Both the position numbers and the translations under genes were made by a program. Shown piece after piece: positions 35,650-44,900 of a stretch of DNA of 64,000 bases (the stretch's first letter is position 1; each line of letters opens with the position of its first letter). Under the pieces are notes generated by a model, which saw only the letters and a program-made list of their open reading frames with translations, made no database searches and had not been told where the DNA came from. This DNA is from Bradyrhizobium ontarionense (GTDB lineage: Bacteria; Pseudomonadota; Alphaproteobacteria; Rhizobiales; Xanthobacteraceae), in NCBI RefSeq assembly GCF_021088345.1, contig NZ_CP088156.1, positions 3,906,001 through 3,970,000 of the forward strand, read 5' to 3'.

Positions 35650-36423
35650 TTAGTCGAGGGCCACAGTGGGCGGCATTTGAGTTGGAGTGGGCAAGAGCTT
35701 GGTTGTCGATGACGCCGGCGGAGACGTTCCACGCATTCTTGGAATCTCCTTTGCAGTTTCCGCACACCTGCCAGATCTGCTTTTGATCCTTGACTCTACG
35801 TTAGCTATTGCGATTTGCAGGGCACCTATCGTCGCAACGTCGCCCGGTGAGCCATTCGAACGCGACCGCTCGTCTTCGAGCTGCCCGGTCAGGCTCCGCA
35901 GATGACCCGAGAGGGACGCTTGTATAGCTGGCGCCCACCCGCAGTCTGCGATTACTGTACTCACTACACTTCCATCCCCTCCCAAGCGCATTCCACCTCC
36001 AGAAAACTGAGGACCTGCCTGCATGGGAGCTGGCGAATCACGCTGACTAGGCGTTTGGGTGCTCGCTTCAGCAATCGACTTCACACTTCGGGCAATCCGC
36101 ACAACGAACGTGTGACTCGGATATTGCTCGGCGAGCATGTCGAGAACACGAAGCCGCTCCGGCTCATTCGAGATCGCCTGCGCTGCGATCACAAGTTGCG
36201 CCACCTGATGCTTTTCACTCGCGACCCGCGTAGCCTCCATCGTTTGCACCTGCGGCCTTTGAAAAAAGTAAAATACGACCAGCGCCATGCAGACGAGCGA
36301 AATGAAGTTGGCTAGCTGCAGAGCAAAACTACGACGAGCAAAGCGGATATCAAGTCGCAGCTTTTCGAGCTCTAACTCTTCCTTAGAAGATAAAGTAGGC
36401 GCCACAATCGGACCTTCCGACAT
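35650..36423 (-). CDS. Single-pass membrane protein, unknown function
   Basis: This is a 257-residue protein that I do not recognise. A charged coiled-coil-like N-terminus (SSKEELELEKLRLDIRFARR) is followed by one membrane helix (about 37-55, LANFISLVCMALVVFYFF). A helical region comes next (ASEKHQVAQLVIAAQAI, RLRVLDMLAEQYPSHTFV), then a Ser/Thr/Pro-rich tail with a second coiled-coil stretch. Base composition is lower in GC than the flanking core genes, in line with an acquired island. Confidence 0.65.
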   Translation of the reverse strand: MSEGPIVAPTLSSKEELELEKLRLDIRFARRSFALQLANFISLVCMALVVFYFFQRPQVQTMEATRVASEKHQVAQLVIAAQAISNEPERLRVLDMLAEQYPSHTFVVRIARSVKSIAEASTQTPSQRDSPAPMQAGPQFSGGGMRLGGDGSVVSTVIADCGWAPAIQASLSGHLRSLTGQLEDERSRSNGSPGDVATIGALQIAIANVESRIKSRSGRCAETAKEIPRMRGTSPPASSTTKLLPTPTQMPPTVALD

Positions 36424-36568
36424 ACCTCCCCCCCTGCTCCCCCACCTCCGAACACAACAAAAAACGTCACTGTCAAGACGCTGATGGCGTCAGAAACGCT
36501 TCCTCACCGGTTAATCAGTCCAGCGGACAAGACAATGCGGAAAGATCGCCGCAACCATCTTCATGACG

Positions 36569-37165
36569 TCAATTGCCGCTCACTTTAACCTCTACAGCTT
36601 GCTTGATATTAAGGTCATATTTGCAGACGACCGTACTGTGCACCATCGCACCGAATCCATTTTGGAACTGGGCTTCCTTCTCGACCAGGGTCACAATGCC
36701 GCTCTTCACGTAGTTGTCTCCCTTGTAGAACGTGCTGAAAGCGAGGAATGGAAATTTTGGTTCGCCGAACTTTGCAAGCTTCTGTGCCTCGATCTTGCAT
36801 GACGCCTGACCGAACGAAATGTCTCGGAAGTTATTCACGAGATCAGCATTGTCTGAACATCGGCGCCAATCTGATTTGCAAGAAGGATTGGCACTCTCTT
36901 TTTCGTCGTCGCGACCTCCCATGATCGCGCCGATACCGATAAAAACGAGCAAGAGCACGAAAACACTGGCGCATCCTCGGTTGGCCTTCTTGGGTAACGG
37001 GCGTTCGGCCCCGTGAGCAGATTCGCTCTTGAGCCATCGCTGAGCACGTGCGGCAGTCAGTGGATCGGACGACGGATATTCAGCGATCGGCTGGCCGCAT
37101 TGCGGGCAGGCGGCTGCGCGGTCGCTCACACGAGCGCCGCACTCAGGACACTCAATAAGAGCCAT
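36569..37165 (-). CDS. Zinc-ribbon membrane protein, unknown function
   Basis: The protein has about 198 residues from the ATG at 37165 (an in-frame start at 37222 adds 19 residues with no zinc-ribbon sequence). The N-terminus is a zinc ribbon, MALIECPECGARVSDRAAAC then PQCG, with Cys at 6, 9, 20 and 23. One membrane helix follows at about 65-82 (CASVFVLLLVFIGIGAIMGG), then a domain with further cysteines and FPFLAFSTFYKGDNYVKSGI. Zinc-ribbon plus membrane-helix proteins are common and diverse, so no function is assigned. Confidence 0.7.
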   Translation of the reverse strand: MALIECPECGARVSDRAAACPQCGQPIAEYPSSDPLTAARAQRWLKSESAHGAERPLPKKANRGCASVFVLLLVFIGIGAIMGGRDDEKESANPSCKSDWRRCSDNADLVNNFRDISFGQASCKIEAQKLAKFGEPKFPFLAFSTFYKGDNYVKSGIVTLVEKEAQFQNGFGAMVHSTVVCKYDLNIKQAVEVKVSGN

Positions 37166-37435
37166 AGCTGCCCCGTTCATAAACAGATATGAATCGCCGT
37201 AGCCGTCCTTTGGCGGCTCCACATGCCCACCCCCTCCGTGAGTTGCTCAACTTAGACGGGCTCCCTCACTCCGGCAAGTCGAATGCCAATTCCGGGGATT
37301 TGATCCACGACAATTGATCAGTAGCGAGCTTTTCGGTCTGTTTTTTTGTCACGCCAAACGAAATGTGGATCGGCCTGTCCAGCTTAGCAAGATTACTATT
37401 TCTTTTTTCCGGAAATTGTGTTATGTACTTCGCCG

Positions 37436-37780
37436 TCTCGCGCTCACTGAAGGGGCGTTTCGCGATCGTCACGGACCGTGGAGCGTGGGATGCGGTGGCC
37501 GCTTTGGGCTCGCAGTGCGCGTTTCGCGTGCGGACGAACGAACCCGAGGCGGACGGTCAAGACGTGTGGTCCCGACACCCCGACGCTGGTGTCTTGGTCG
37601 GCGACATCCCGATGACGGGGGCAAGCAAGCCCGGTCCCCTGGGAGAGCACGGAGCAGCCGTTAAGCCCGCCGCGCAGGGAAGGCCGGATGTTCGGCCAAG
37701 CCTGTGGTGACTGCCGCCTGCTTTTTTTCTGCAGGCGGGCCATGGGTGCGGCCTGCACCCGGCCTTCCCTGCGCCCTTCT
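37436..37780. repeat. Bradyrhizobium-type intergenic repeat element with nested palindromes
   Basis: The 16-base arm GCGCAGGGAAGGCCGG at 37672-37687 pairs perfectly with 37759-37774. Within it CCGCCTGC at 37714-37721 pairs with GCAGGCGG at 37731-37738 around a T-rich loop. The left part (GGGGCGTTTCGCGATCGTCACG, in which GCGATCGTCACG is typical) matches an element I recall as present in many copies in Bradyrhizobium genomes and often mis-annotated as short proteins. It overlaps the 3' end of the PilZ gene next to it. I see no gene of its own here or in 37166-37435. Confidence 0.7.
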
Positions 37781-38044
37781 CTATGAAGGGGGCCCCGAAG
37801 AGCAAAGCTCGGACGCGAAAACGCGCCGCGAGGCTGCGAAGCCGCGCCGCCAGGCCAGAGATAAGAGGAAGCGCCGGGAATGGCGCTCCCTAGGGAAGAG
37901 GGAAAAGCCGCCAAGACCGGTCTCGAGCTGGAGCGTCGTTCCCTCCTCCGACATCCGGCGTACGACGCGATCGAGCGACGATTGGCCGATATTGAAGACA
38001 ATCTTGCCGGCCAGGAATGTTTGTTCCGGCGTGAAGCGCCTCAT
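37781..38044 (-). CDS. PilZ-domain protein, C-terminally truncated
   Basis: This 87-residue product starts at ATG 38044 with GGAGG 6 bases upstream. Residues 1-50 read like the first half of a PilZ (cyclic-di-GMP-binding) domain: TFLAGKIVFNIGQSSLDRVV, then RRMSEEGTTLQLETGLG. After this the sequence departs from the family, and the stop codon (37781-37783) lies at the edge of the adjacent repeat element. It appears cut short and is probably not functional, although the first-half RxxR-type region is partly kept. Confidence 0.5.
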   Translation of the reverse strand: MRRFTPEQTFLAGKIVFNIGQSSLDRVVRRMSEEGTTLQLETGLGGFSLFPRERHSRRFLLSLAWRRGFAASRRVFASELCSSGPPS

Positions 38045-38184
38045 TCGCGACCTCCGAGACAAACCGCCTCAGTCTGGCGCGTGGTGCTTGCGACCGGATA
38101 ACGCAGCGCGCGATTTGACGCGAAGGGGTTAACAAGCTGGTGAGCCGTCGGACCGCTCTACCCACTTCGCTCTGCCGAGGCGCG

Positions 38185-40422
38185 TCAGGCAGCCGCGCCG
38201 GACATGCGCTTCAACACCTCGCCTTTCGGCCCGTCGGCGACGACCTTGCCGCCGTCCAGCCAGATCAGGCGATCGACCAGTTGCAGCACCGGCGCGCGAT
38301 GGGTCGCGACGATCAGCGTCCGGTCGCCGATGAATTTTCCGATGTTCTTGACCAGCCGCGCCTCGAGCATCGTGTCCATCGACGCGGTCGGCTCGTCGAG
38401 CAGCAGCACCTTGGGATCAGAGAGCAGGATTCGCGCCAGCGCCACCGACTGGCGCTCGCCGCCGGACAGCCGCTCGCCACGAGGGCCGACGTTCATGCCG
38501 AAGCCCTGCGGATGCGTCGCTGCGAAATCGGCGATTCCGGTCAGCTTCATGACCTCATGAAAATGCTCCGGATCGACCTGCTGCTGGCCCAGCATCAGGT
38601 TTCTCATCAGGGTGTCCTCGACGATACCCGGGCCCTGGCCCATATAGCCCAGCGCTTTGCGGAGCTCCGACGGCTCATACTGGCGCACCTCGAACCCGTC
38701 GAGCAGGATCGAGCCGCGATCAGGCTCGGCGAACCTGGCGATCAGCCGCAGCAGCGTCGACTTTCCCGACCCCGACCGGCCGACGATGGCCACGCGCTCG
38801 CCCGGCTTGATCGTCGTGGTCAGATTGTCGATCTGCCGCGTGCTCTGGCCTGGATAGGAGAAGGCAACGCTCTGCAGGCGCAACGCGCATTGCGCGGGCT
38901 GATGCAGCGCGCCGCTTTCGTCGCCGGCGGTCTCGCTCTGATGTCGGGTTTCGTTCGCCAGCGACCTCAGCAGCGCGCGACTCTGCAACGTCCGATGCAA
39001 GACCGCAATCAGCTGACCGATCGGACTGATGACGCGTCCGATCAAGAGCGAGCAGGTGGAGAGACCGCCGATCGTCATGTCTCCGGCGGAGACCTCATAG
39101 ACGCCGATCACCAGCACGACCGCGACCATCATCTGCCCGATCGTGACGTTCGCATAGGCCGCGAACCCCTGATACAGCCGCGACACATGGGTCGAATAGG
39201 CGTACTCGTCGAAGATCCGCTCGAAGCGGTTCAGGACGCGGAGCTCGGTCCGAGTCGACTTGATCGTCTCGAGCACCTCCACCGCTTCATTCAGGCGATT
39301 GGTCTGAAGCTGCATCAATGTGGTCGAGCGCTTCTGCTCGGCCTCGGAGCCGAGGCTCGTCCAGTGATGCAGCGCTGCCAGCGCGCCGATGCCCAGCAAC
39401 GGCGCCAGCACGACCGCACCACCGTTCAGCCAGAGCAGCGTGAAGACGATCAACAGGAAGGGAACGTCGATCAGCACGCCGGTGACGAGCTGCGGGATCA
39501 GCTGCGTCATTGCATCGAGATTGCGCAAGCGGAGCGTAATCGCGCCGGACGAGCGCGGCGCCTCGCCCATTTTCGCCTGCAGCAGCCGCCTGATGACCGA
39601 GCCCTGAATGGCGGCGCTGGCCGAGCTCGAAAGCGAATCCTGGATCTTCATGCGAACCCAGCGAACGGCGAGGTCCGCCAGCAACGCCATGGTGACGCCA
39701 ATCGAAATCGCCCACAACGTGTCGAACGCGGAGTGCGGGATCACCCGATCGAATACCAGGCCCGAATAGACCGGCAGCGCCAGCAGCATCAGGTTCGAAA
39801 AAGCCGCCGCGACCAGAAGTTCGATCAGCATCTTGCGATGCCGGCCGGTCATGAACGCGAGGATTCCGCGAACCGGATCGCTGCTCTCCGAAGACGCCGG
39901 CTCCGCCACGGTCTCGACGGGATTGTCCGGCGGCACGATGCCGCGCGGCCGCACCAGAAACAGCGTGCCGGCCTCTTCGGCCGCGAGCGCATCCTTGTCG
40001 ATCGAATAGTTCCGGCTGCCGTGCTGGGCAATGAATTCACGACCGCGACGCGCGAGGAGCATGCGCCCCATGCCCTCGTTGGTCAGCATGACCGCGGGAA
40101 GATCTTCTGCCGAAAGCGAGGCCACCAGGCGGTTTTCGAACACGACGTCGATGCCGTTGGTCGCGGCGAACGAGATCAGCGTCTCAGGGCTGTCGATGTC
40201 ATCAGTTGCACTCGCGCCGGCGCGTACCGGCTCGCCGCGCTGGCGATCCCAGATCGAGGCGATCTCCGCCAGAAGCCTCGCAAGGTGATCCGGCGGGGGC
40301 AGCTGCGACACGTCGAGCCGCTCCGGATCGGGTCGTTGCGCAAGGCCGATTGTTGCAAGGCGCCCGACCGCCGCGTCGACGACCGCGGCGTGACGCTCAG
40401 ACTTGATGCTGCTCTGGAACAT
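38185..40422 (-). CDS. Type I secretion system permease/ATPase
   Basis: This 745-residue inner-membrane ABC exporter is of the HlyB/LapB/PrtD kind. Residues about 80-165 are a C39-like domain lacking the catalytic Cys, so it would bind rather than cleave substrate. Membrane helices lie between about 190 and 450 (LIELLVAAAFSNLMLLALPV, TLWAISIGVTMALLADLAV). The ATPase carries Walker A GRSGSGKST, signature LSGGERQSVALARIL and Walker B VLLLDEPTASMD. It diverges from the HlyD gene, and the two flank the 3' end of the giant RTX gene, its likely cargo. No outer-membrane TolC gene is in the window. Confidence 0.93.
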   Translation of the reverse strand: MFQSSIKSERHAAVVDAAVGRLATIGLAQRPDPERLDVSQLPPPDHLARLLAEIASIWDRQRGEPVRAGASATDDIDSPETLISFAATNGIDVVFENRLVASLSAEDLPAVMLTNEGMGRMLLARRGREFIAQHGSRNYSIDKDALAAEEAGTLFLVRPRGIVPPDNPVETVAEPASSESSDPVRGILAFMTGRHRKMLIELLVAAAFSNLMLLALPVYSGLVFDRVIPHSAFDTLWAISIGVTMALLADLAVRWVRMKIQDSLSSSASAAIQGSVIRRLLQAKMGEAPRSSGAITLRLRNLDAMTQLIPQLVTGVLIDVPFLLIVFTLLWLNGGAVVLAPLLGIGALAALHHWTSLGSEAEQKRSTTLMQLQTNRLNEAVEVLETIKSTRTELRVLNRFERIFDEYAYSTHVSRLYQGFAAYANVTIGQMMVAVVLVIGVYEVSAGDMTIGGLSTCSLLIGRVISPIGQLIAVLHRTLQSRALLRSLANETRHQSETAGDESGALHQPAQCALRLQSVAFSYPGQSTRQIDNLTTTIKPGERVAIVGRSGSGKSTLLRLIARFAEPDRGSILLDGFEVRQYEPSELRKALGYMGQGPGIVEDTLMRNLMLGQQQVDPEHFHEVMKLTGIADFAATHPQGFGMNVGPRGERLSGGERQSVALARILLSDPKVLLLDEPTASMDTMLEARLVKNIGKFIGDRTLIVATHRAPVLQLVDRLIWLDGGKVVADGPKGEVLKRMSGAAA

Positions 40423-40506
40423 GGGATCTGCAATGCACCCGCAAGGCGGAAGGACTCTCGTACTAATTCATTAGCCTTAATTGTTCGTGCACCGCTTTCG
40501 GTTTAT
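40423..40506. promoter_or_regulatory. Divergent promoter region of the secretion genes
   Basis: This 84-bp gap between the oppositely transcribed ABC and HlyD genes contains an AT-richer stretch (ACTAATTCATTAGCCTTAAT). It must carry both promoters. No strong ribosome binding site precedes either start, so both start positions are less certain than usual. Confidence 0.4.
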
Positions 40507-41913
40507 GTGAATCAGCTCATCCGGACCGAGACGGCATTGCATCCCCTCCGCGCCCATCAGATCCCTGCAGGTGTTGAAACGGCGGCACTGCGTTCGCCTG
40601 CCATCGATGCGAGTACTTCTGCCACAGGGCAACTGGCAGTATTTCCTCGCCGCATCGATCGCATCGCCACCGAGGCCCAGGGGCGCTTCGTTGTGATCGT
40701 CGGGTTGTGCACGCTTGCAGCGTTGCTCTGGTCGGCGATCGTCCAGATCGACAAGGTGACGCGCGGTTCGGGGCGCATCGTCACCCAGCAGATGAAGCAG
40801 GAGGTGCAGCATCTCGAAGGCGGCATCATCGCCGAGATCATGGTCAAGCCGGGCGACCGGGTGGTCACGGGCCAGCCGCTGATGCGCGTGGAGAACAGCT
40901 TCTTCAAATCGGAGCTGGCGCAGGCTGCGATCGAGCAGGCCGCGAAGCGAATCCGCCTGAAAAGACTGGGGGCGGAGACCACCGGGGCGAGCGAGGTGTC
41001 GTTTCCGCCGGCGGCCCTGAATATCAGCCAGCAGGTGATCGACAACGAGCTATCACTGTTTCAACGCCGTCGCGCCAACCTGAACGAGCAGCTCTCGATC
41101 GTCACCCAGCAGCAGCGGCAAAAGGAGATCGAGCTGTCGGAGCTACGCTCACGCCTGCCTTCCGTCACCCGCGAGCGGCAGATCTCCGACGAGCGCCTGG
41201 CGTCCTTGCGCAAGCTCACCGCCGCAGGCGCAGCCTCGAACAATGAGCAGCTCGAAGCCGAGCGGGTGCTGCAGCAGGCGGTCGCACGCCTCTCCGACCT
41301 TGCACACGAGATCCCGCGCGCGGAAGCCGCGTTGTCGGAGCTCGAGAAGCGCAAAGCCGAGGTCACCTCCCGCTTCCAGGCCGACGCCGAAAAGGAACGG
41401 GCACAGACATCGACGGAGCTGGAGAAGCTCACCAAGAGCATCGAGGCGCTGCAGGACCGCATGAGCCGGTCCGACGTCAGCGCACCCGTCAGCGGCATCA
41501 TCAACAAGCTGAACGTGACAACTATCGGCGGCGTGGTCAAACCCGGAGAGCCGCTCGCCGAAATCGTTCCGTCGGATGGCTTGATCGATGTCGAGATGAA
41601 GCTTTCGCCGGCCGACCGCGCCGATGTCTGGCCGGGCCAGCGCGCAATCGTCAAGATCAGTGCCTACGAGTTCTCCGTCTATGGCGGATTGAGTGCGCGG
41701 GTTTCCGACATTTCACCCGACGCGCATCAGGACGAGCGCGGCGTACCCTATTTCAAGGTGCGCCTCGAAGCCGACGCGGCAGCGCTGGGGCCGGACCATC
41801 CGGTGCTGCCGGGCATGCTGGCCGACGTCGATGTCATCGGACACCGACAGAGCGTGCTCGGCGCCCTGCTGCGGCCGCTGCGCCGGATCAAGGACAACGC
41901 GCTGAGGCAATAG
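40507..41913 (+). CDS. HlyD-family periplasmic adaptor of type I secretion
   Basis: The protein has about 468 residues from the GTG at 40507. The frame is open far upstream, but that part is antisense to the ABC gene. A TTG at 40537 is an alternative start. One membrane helix lies at about 61-79 (FVVIVGLCTLAALLWSAIVQ). The lipoyl-like half-motif LEGGIIAEIMVKPGDRV follows, then long coiled-coil hairpin segments, the second lipoyl half (SDVSAPVSGIINKL), and the C-terminal beta domain with YGGLSARVSDISPDA. It bridges the ABC exporter and an outer-membrane channel, and is convergent with the RTX gene. Confidence 0.9.
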   Translation: MNQLIRTETALHPLRAHQIPAGVETAALRSPAIDASTSATGQLAVFPRRIDRIATEAQGRFVVIVGLCTLAALLWSAIVQIDKVTRGSGRIVTQQMKQEVQHLEGGIIAEIMVKPGDRVVTGQPLMRVENSFFKSELAQAAIEQAAKRIRLKRLGAETTGASEVSFPPAALNISQQVIDNELSLFQRRRANLNEQLSIVTQQQRQKEIELSELRSRLPSVTRERQISDERLASLRKLTAAGAASNNEQLEAERVLQQAVARLSDLAHEIPRAEAALSELEKRKAEVTSRFQADAEKERAQTSTELEKLTKSIEALQDRMSRSDVSAPVSGIINKLNVTTIGGVVKPGEPLAEIVPSDGLIDVEMKLSPADRADVWPGQRAIVKISAYEFSVYGGLSARVSDISPDAHQDERGVPYFKVRLEADAAALGPDHPVLPGMLADVDVIGHRQSVLGALLRPLRRIKDNALRQ

Positions 41914-41928
41914 CGGCAAGCCGTCGAG

Positions 41929-41947
41929 TGCCGGCTCGGCGCCGGCA
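41929..41947. terminator. Hairpin between convergent hlyD-like and RTX genes
   Basis: TGCCGGC (41929-41935) and GCCGGCA (41941-41947) form a perfect 7-bp stem with a 5-base loop, in the 62-bp gap between two convergent stops. No T-run follows. Confidence 0.45.
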
Positions 41948-41975
41948 ACATCGTCTCACGGGCTTCTCGTGACCA

Positions 41976-44900
41976 TCACGCCACCAGCGACAGATGCGCG
42001 ATGACGTTGGTATGCGCGGCATCGTCGTAGATCGTGTAGGTCGTCGTGTTGCCGGCGACCGAGGTCGTGTAGTGCGATGCCGGATCGGCGATGTTCACCG
42101 TGTCGCCGGCATTGACCATCATGGTCAGCGTATTGGCGGAACCGCCATCCATCTGGCTGATCTGACTGGCTGACAGACTGACCGAGGCGTTGACGTTGGT
42201 GGCGGTGAAATCGATGGTCTCGATGTTCGTCAATGCGGCGAGCAGCTCGGTGTCGCTGATCGTTCCCGAATTGGCGGAGATGTTGACCGTGTTGTTGCCG
42301 CTGCCACCATCGATGGTCGAGCCCGCCGCCAGCGACGTATGGTCGATGATGAAGATGTCGTCGCCGCCATTGCCGAACAGGTGGTCCGTGCCGCCGCCGC
42401 CCGAGATGGTGTCGTTGCCGGAACCGCCCGCCAGGGTATTGTTCCCCGAGGAGCCGGTGATGCTCAGCGCCGAGGACATCGCAACGCCGTCGACGTTCTG
42501 GAAGTTACTGACCACCGTCGAATCGCCGGCGGTCTGATCGGCATTGCCGAGATTGACCGTTGCCGCTGCGTCGAGCACCAGCGTGTTGGTGCCACTGCCG
42601 CCGTCGATTGAGGTCTCGGTGCCGTGATAGGTGACCGTGTCGTCCCCGGCGCCTGCGTTGATCGTATCAGTGCCACCGCCCCCATCGATCGTTTCGTTAC
42701 CCGAGCCCGTGGTGATGATGTTGGCGGAGGACGATCCTGTGACGGTCAGGGCCGAGCTGACCGATGACGCATCGAGATGCTCGAAATTGGTAACACTGAC
42801 TGTGTCGCCGGTTGTCTGGTCCGAACCGGCCGCAACCGACAAATTCACCGCTGTGATGCCGCCGGACGCCGCCAGCACCAGAGTGTCATTTCCAGCGCCG
42901 CCGTCGATCGTCGTCTCGGTGCCGTGATAGGTCACGCCGTCATCGCCGCCGCCGGCCCGAATGACATCGGCCCCGCCCGCGCCGTCGATCGTGTCGTTCC
43001 CCGAGCCGCCGGTGATGGCGTTGACGCCGGAGGATCCTGTGATCGACAATGCCGCCGACAGCGCAGAGGCGTCGACATTCTCGAAGTTGCTGACCGCGAC
43101 ACCATCGCTGGCGGTTTGGTCGGCATTGCCGAGATTGACCGTGGCAGCGACACTCATCAGCAGCGTATCGGTACCGGTGCCACCATCGATCGAGCTTTCC
43201 GACCCGCGATAAGTGACAGTGTCATTGCCGCTACCGGCGTTGATGACGTCAGCGCCGCCACCACCGTCGATCGTATCGTTGCCGGAGCCGGTGATGATCG
43301 TGTTGACCGACGACGAGCCGGTGACTGTCGCGGCCGTGGACAGCACGCTGGCGTCGATGCTCTCGAAGTTGCTGACGCTGACGCTATCCCCCGTGGTCTG
43401 GTCGGATCCCCCCGTGACAGAGAAATTGATGGCCGTGATGGCGGCACCGACCGCCAGCACCAGCGTGTCGTTGCCGGACCCACCGTCGATGGAGGCTTCC
43501 GTGCCGTGGTCGGTGACGGTGTCGTTGCCGCCGCCGGCGTTGATCACGTCAGCGCCGCCGGCGCCATCGATCGTGTCCGCTCCCGAACCGCCGATGATGG
43601 AATTAACCGATGACGAGCCGCTCAGCGTGACCGCCGCTGACACCGCCGAGGCATCGACGTTCTGGAAGTTGGTGACGTTGACCGCGTCACCCGAGGTGAC
43701 ATCCGCATTGCCAAGGTTCACCGTCGCCGCCGCCTTCAGCAGCAACGTGTTGCTGCCGGTGCCGCCGTCGATCGATGTCTCCGTGCCATAGTAGGACACG
43801 GTATCGTTGCCGGCACCGGCCGCGATCACATCGGTCCCGCCGGCGCCGTCGATCATGTCGTCGCCTGAACCGCCCGTAATAGTGTTGGCGGCGGAGGAAC
43901 CAGTGATCGACAGTGCCGCCGACAGGGACGAGGCGTCGACATTCTCGAAGTTGGTGACCGCAACACCATCGCCGGAGGTTTGGTCGCCATTGCCGAGATT
44001 GACGGTCGCTGCGGCACTCATCAGCAGCGTATCGGTACCGCTACCGCCATCGATCGCGCTTTCCGACCCGTGACAGGTGACGGTGTCATTGCCGCCACCG
44101 GCGTTGATGACGTCAGCGCCGCCACCGCCGTCGATCGTATCGTTGCCGGAGCCGGTGGTGATCGTGTTGACCGATGCCGAACCAGTGACTGTCGTGGCCG
44201 TGGACAGCACGCTGGCATCGACGCTCTCGAAATTGGTGACGCTGACGCTGTCCCCCGTGGTCTGGTCTGATCCGCCCGCGACCGAGAAATTGATCGCTGC
44301 GATGGCGACGCCGGCCGCCAGCACCAGCATATCGCTGCCGGATCCGCCGTCGATGGAGGCTTCCGCGCCGCGCTCGGTGACGGTGTCATTGCCGCCGCCG
44401 GCGTTGATGATGTCGGCACCGCCGCCGCCATCGATCGTGTCCGCTCCCAAACCGCCGATCATGGAATTCGCCGACGACGAGCCGGACAGCGTGACAACCG
44501 ATGACACGGCCGAGGCATCGACGTTCTGAAAATTGAGGACGTTGATCCCGTCGCCCGAAGTGACATCGGTATTGGCGAGGTTCACCGTCGCCGCCGCCTT
44601 GAGCAGCAGGGTGTTGCTGCCGGAGCCGCCGTCGATCGACGTCTCCGAGCCATAGTAGGAGACGGTGTCGTCGCCGGCACCGGCCGCAATCACGTCGGCG
44701 CCGCCGCCGCCGTCGATCGTGTCGTTCCCAGAACCCGTCGTGATCGCGTTGGCGACCGACGAGCCGGTGACGCTGACCGCAGTCGACAGGATGTTGGCGT
44801 TGAGGTTCTCGAAATTGCTGATCGTGACACCATCGCCGGTGGTCTGGTCCGATCCCGCGCTCACGGCGAAATTGACGGCGGTAATGCCGCCGCCGGCAGC

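Noticed and set aside
37444..38001. Minus-strand frame of 185 codons over the repeat element
   Set aside because: It is the kind of spurious protein commonly predicted inside this repeat family. The palindromes explain the sequence better.
38140..40506. Upstream part of the open frame that contains the HlyD gene
   Set aside because: It is antisense to the ABC transporter gene. HlyD family sequence begins only after about 40600.
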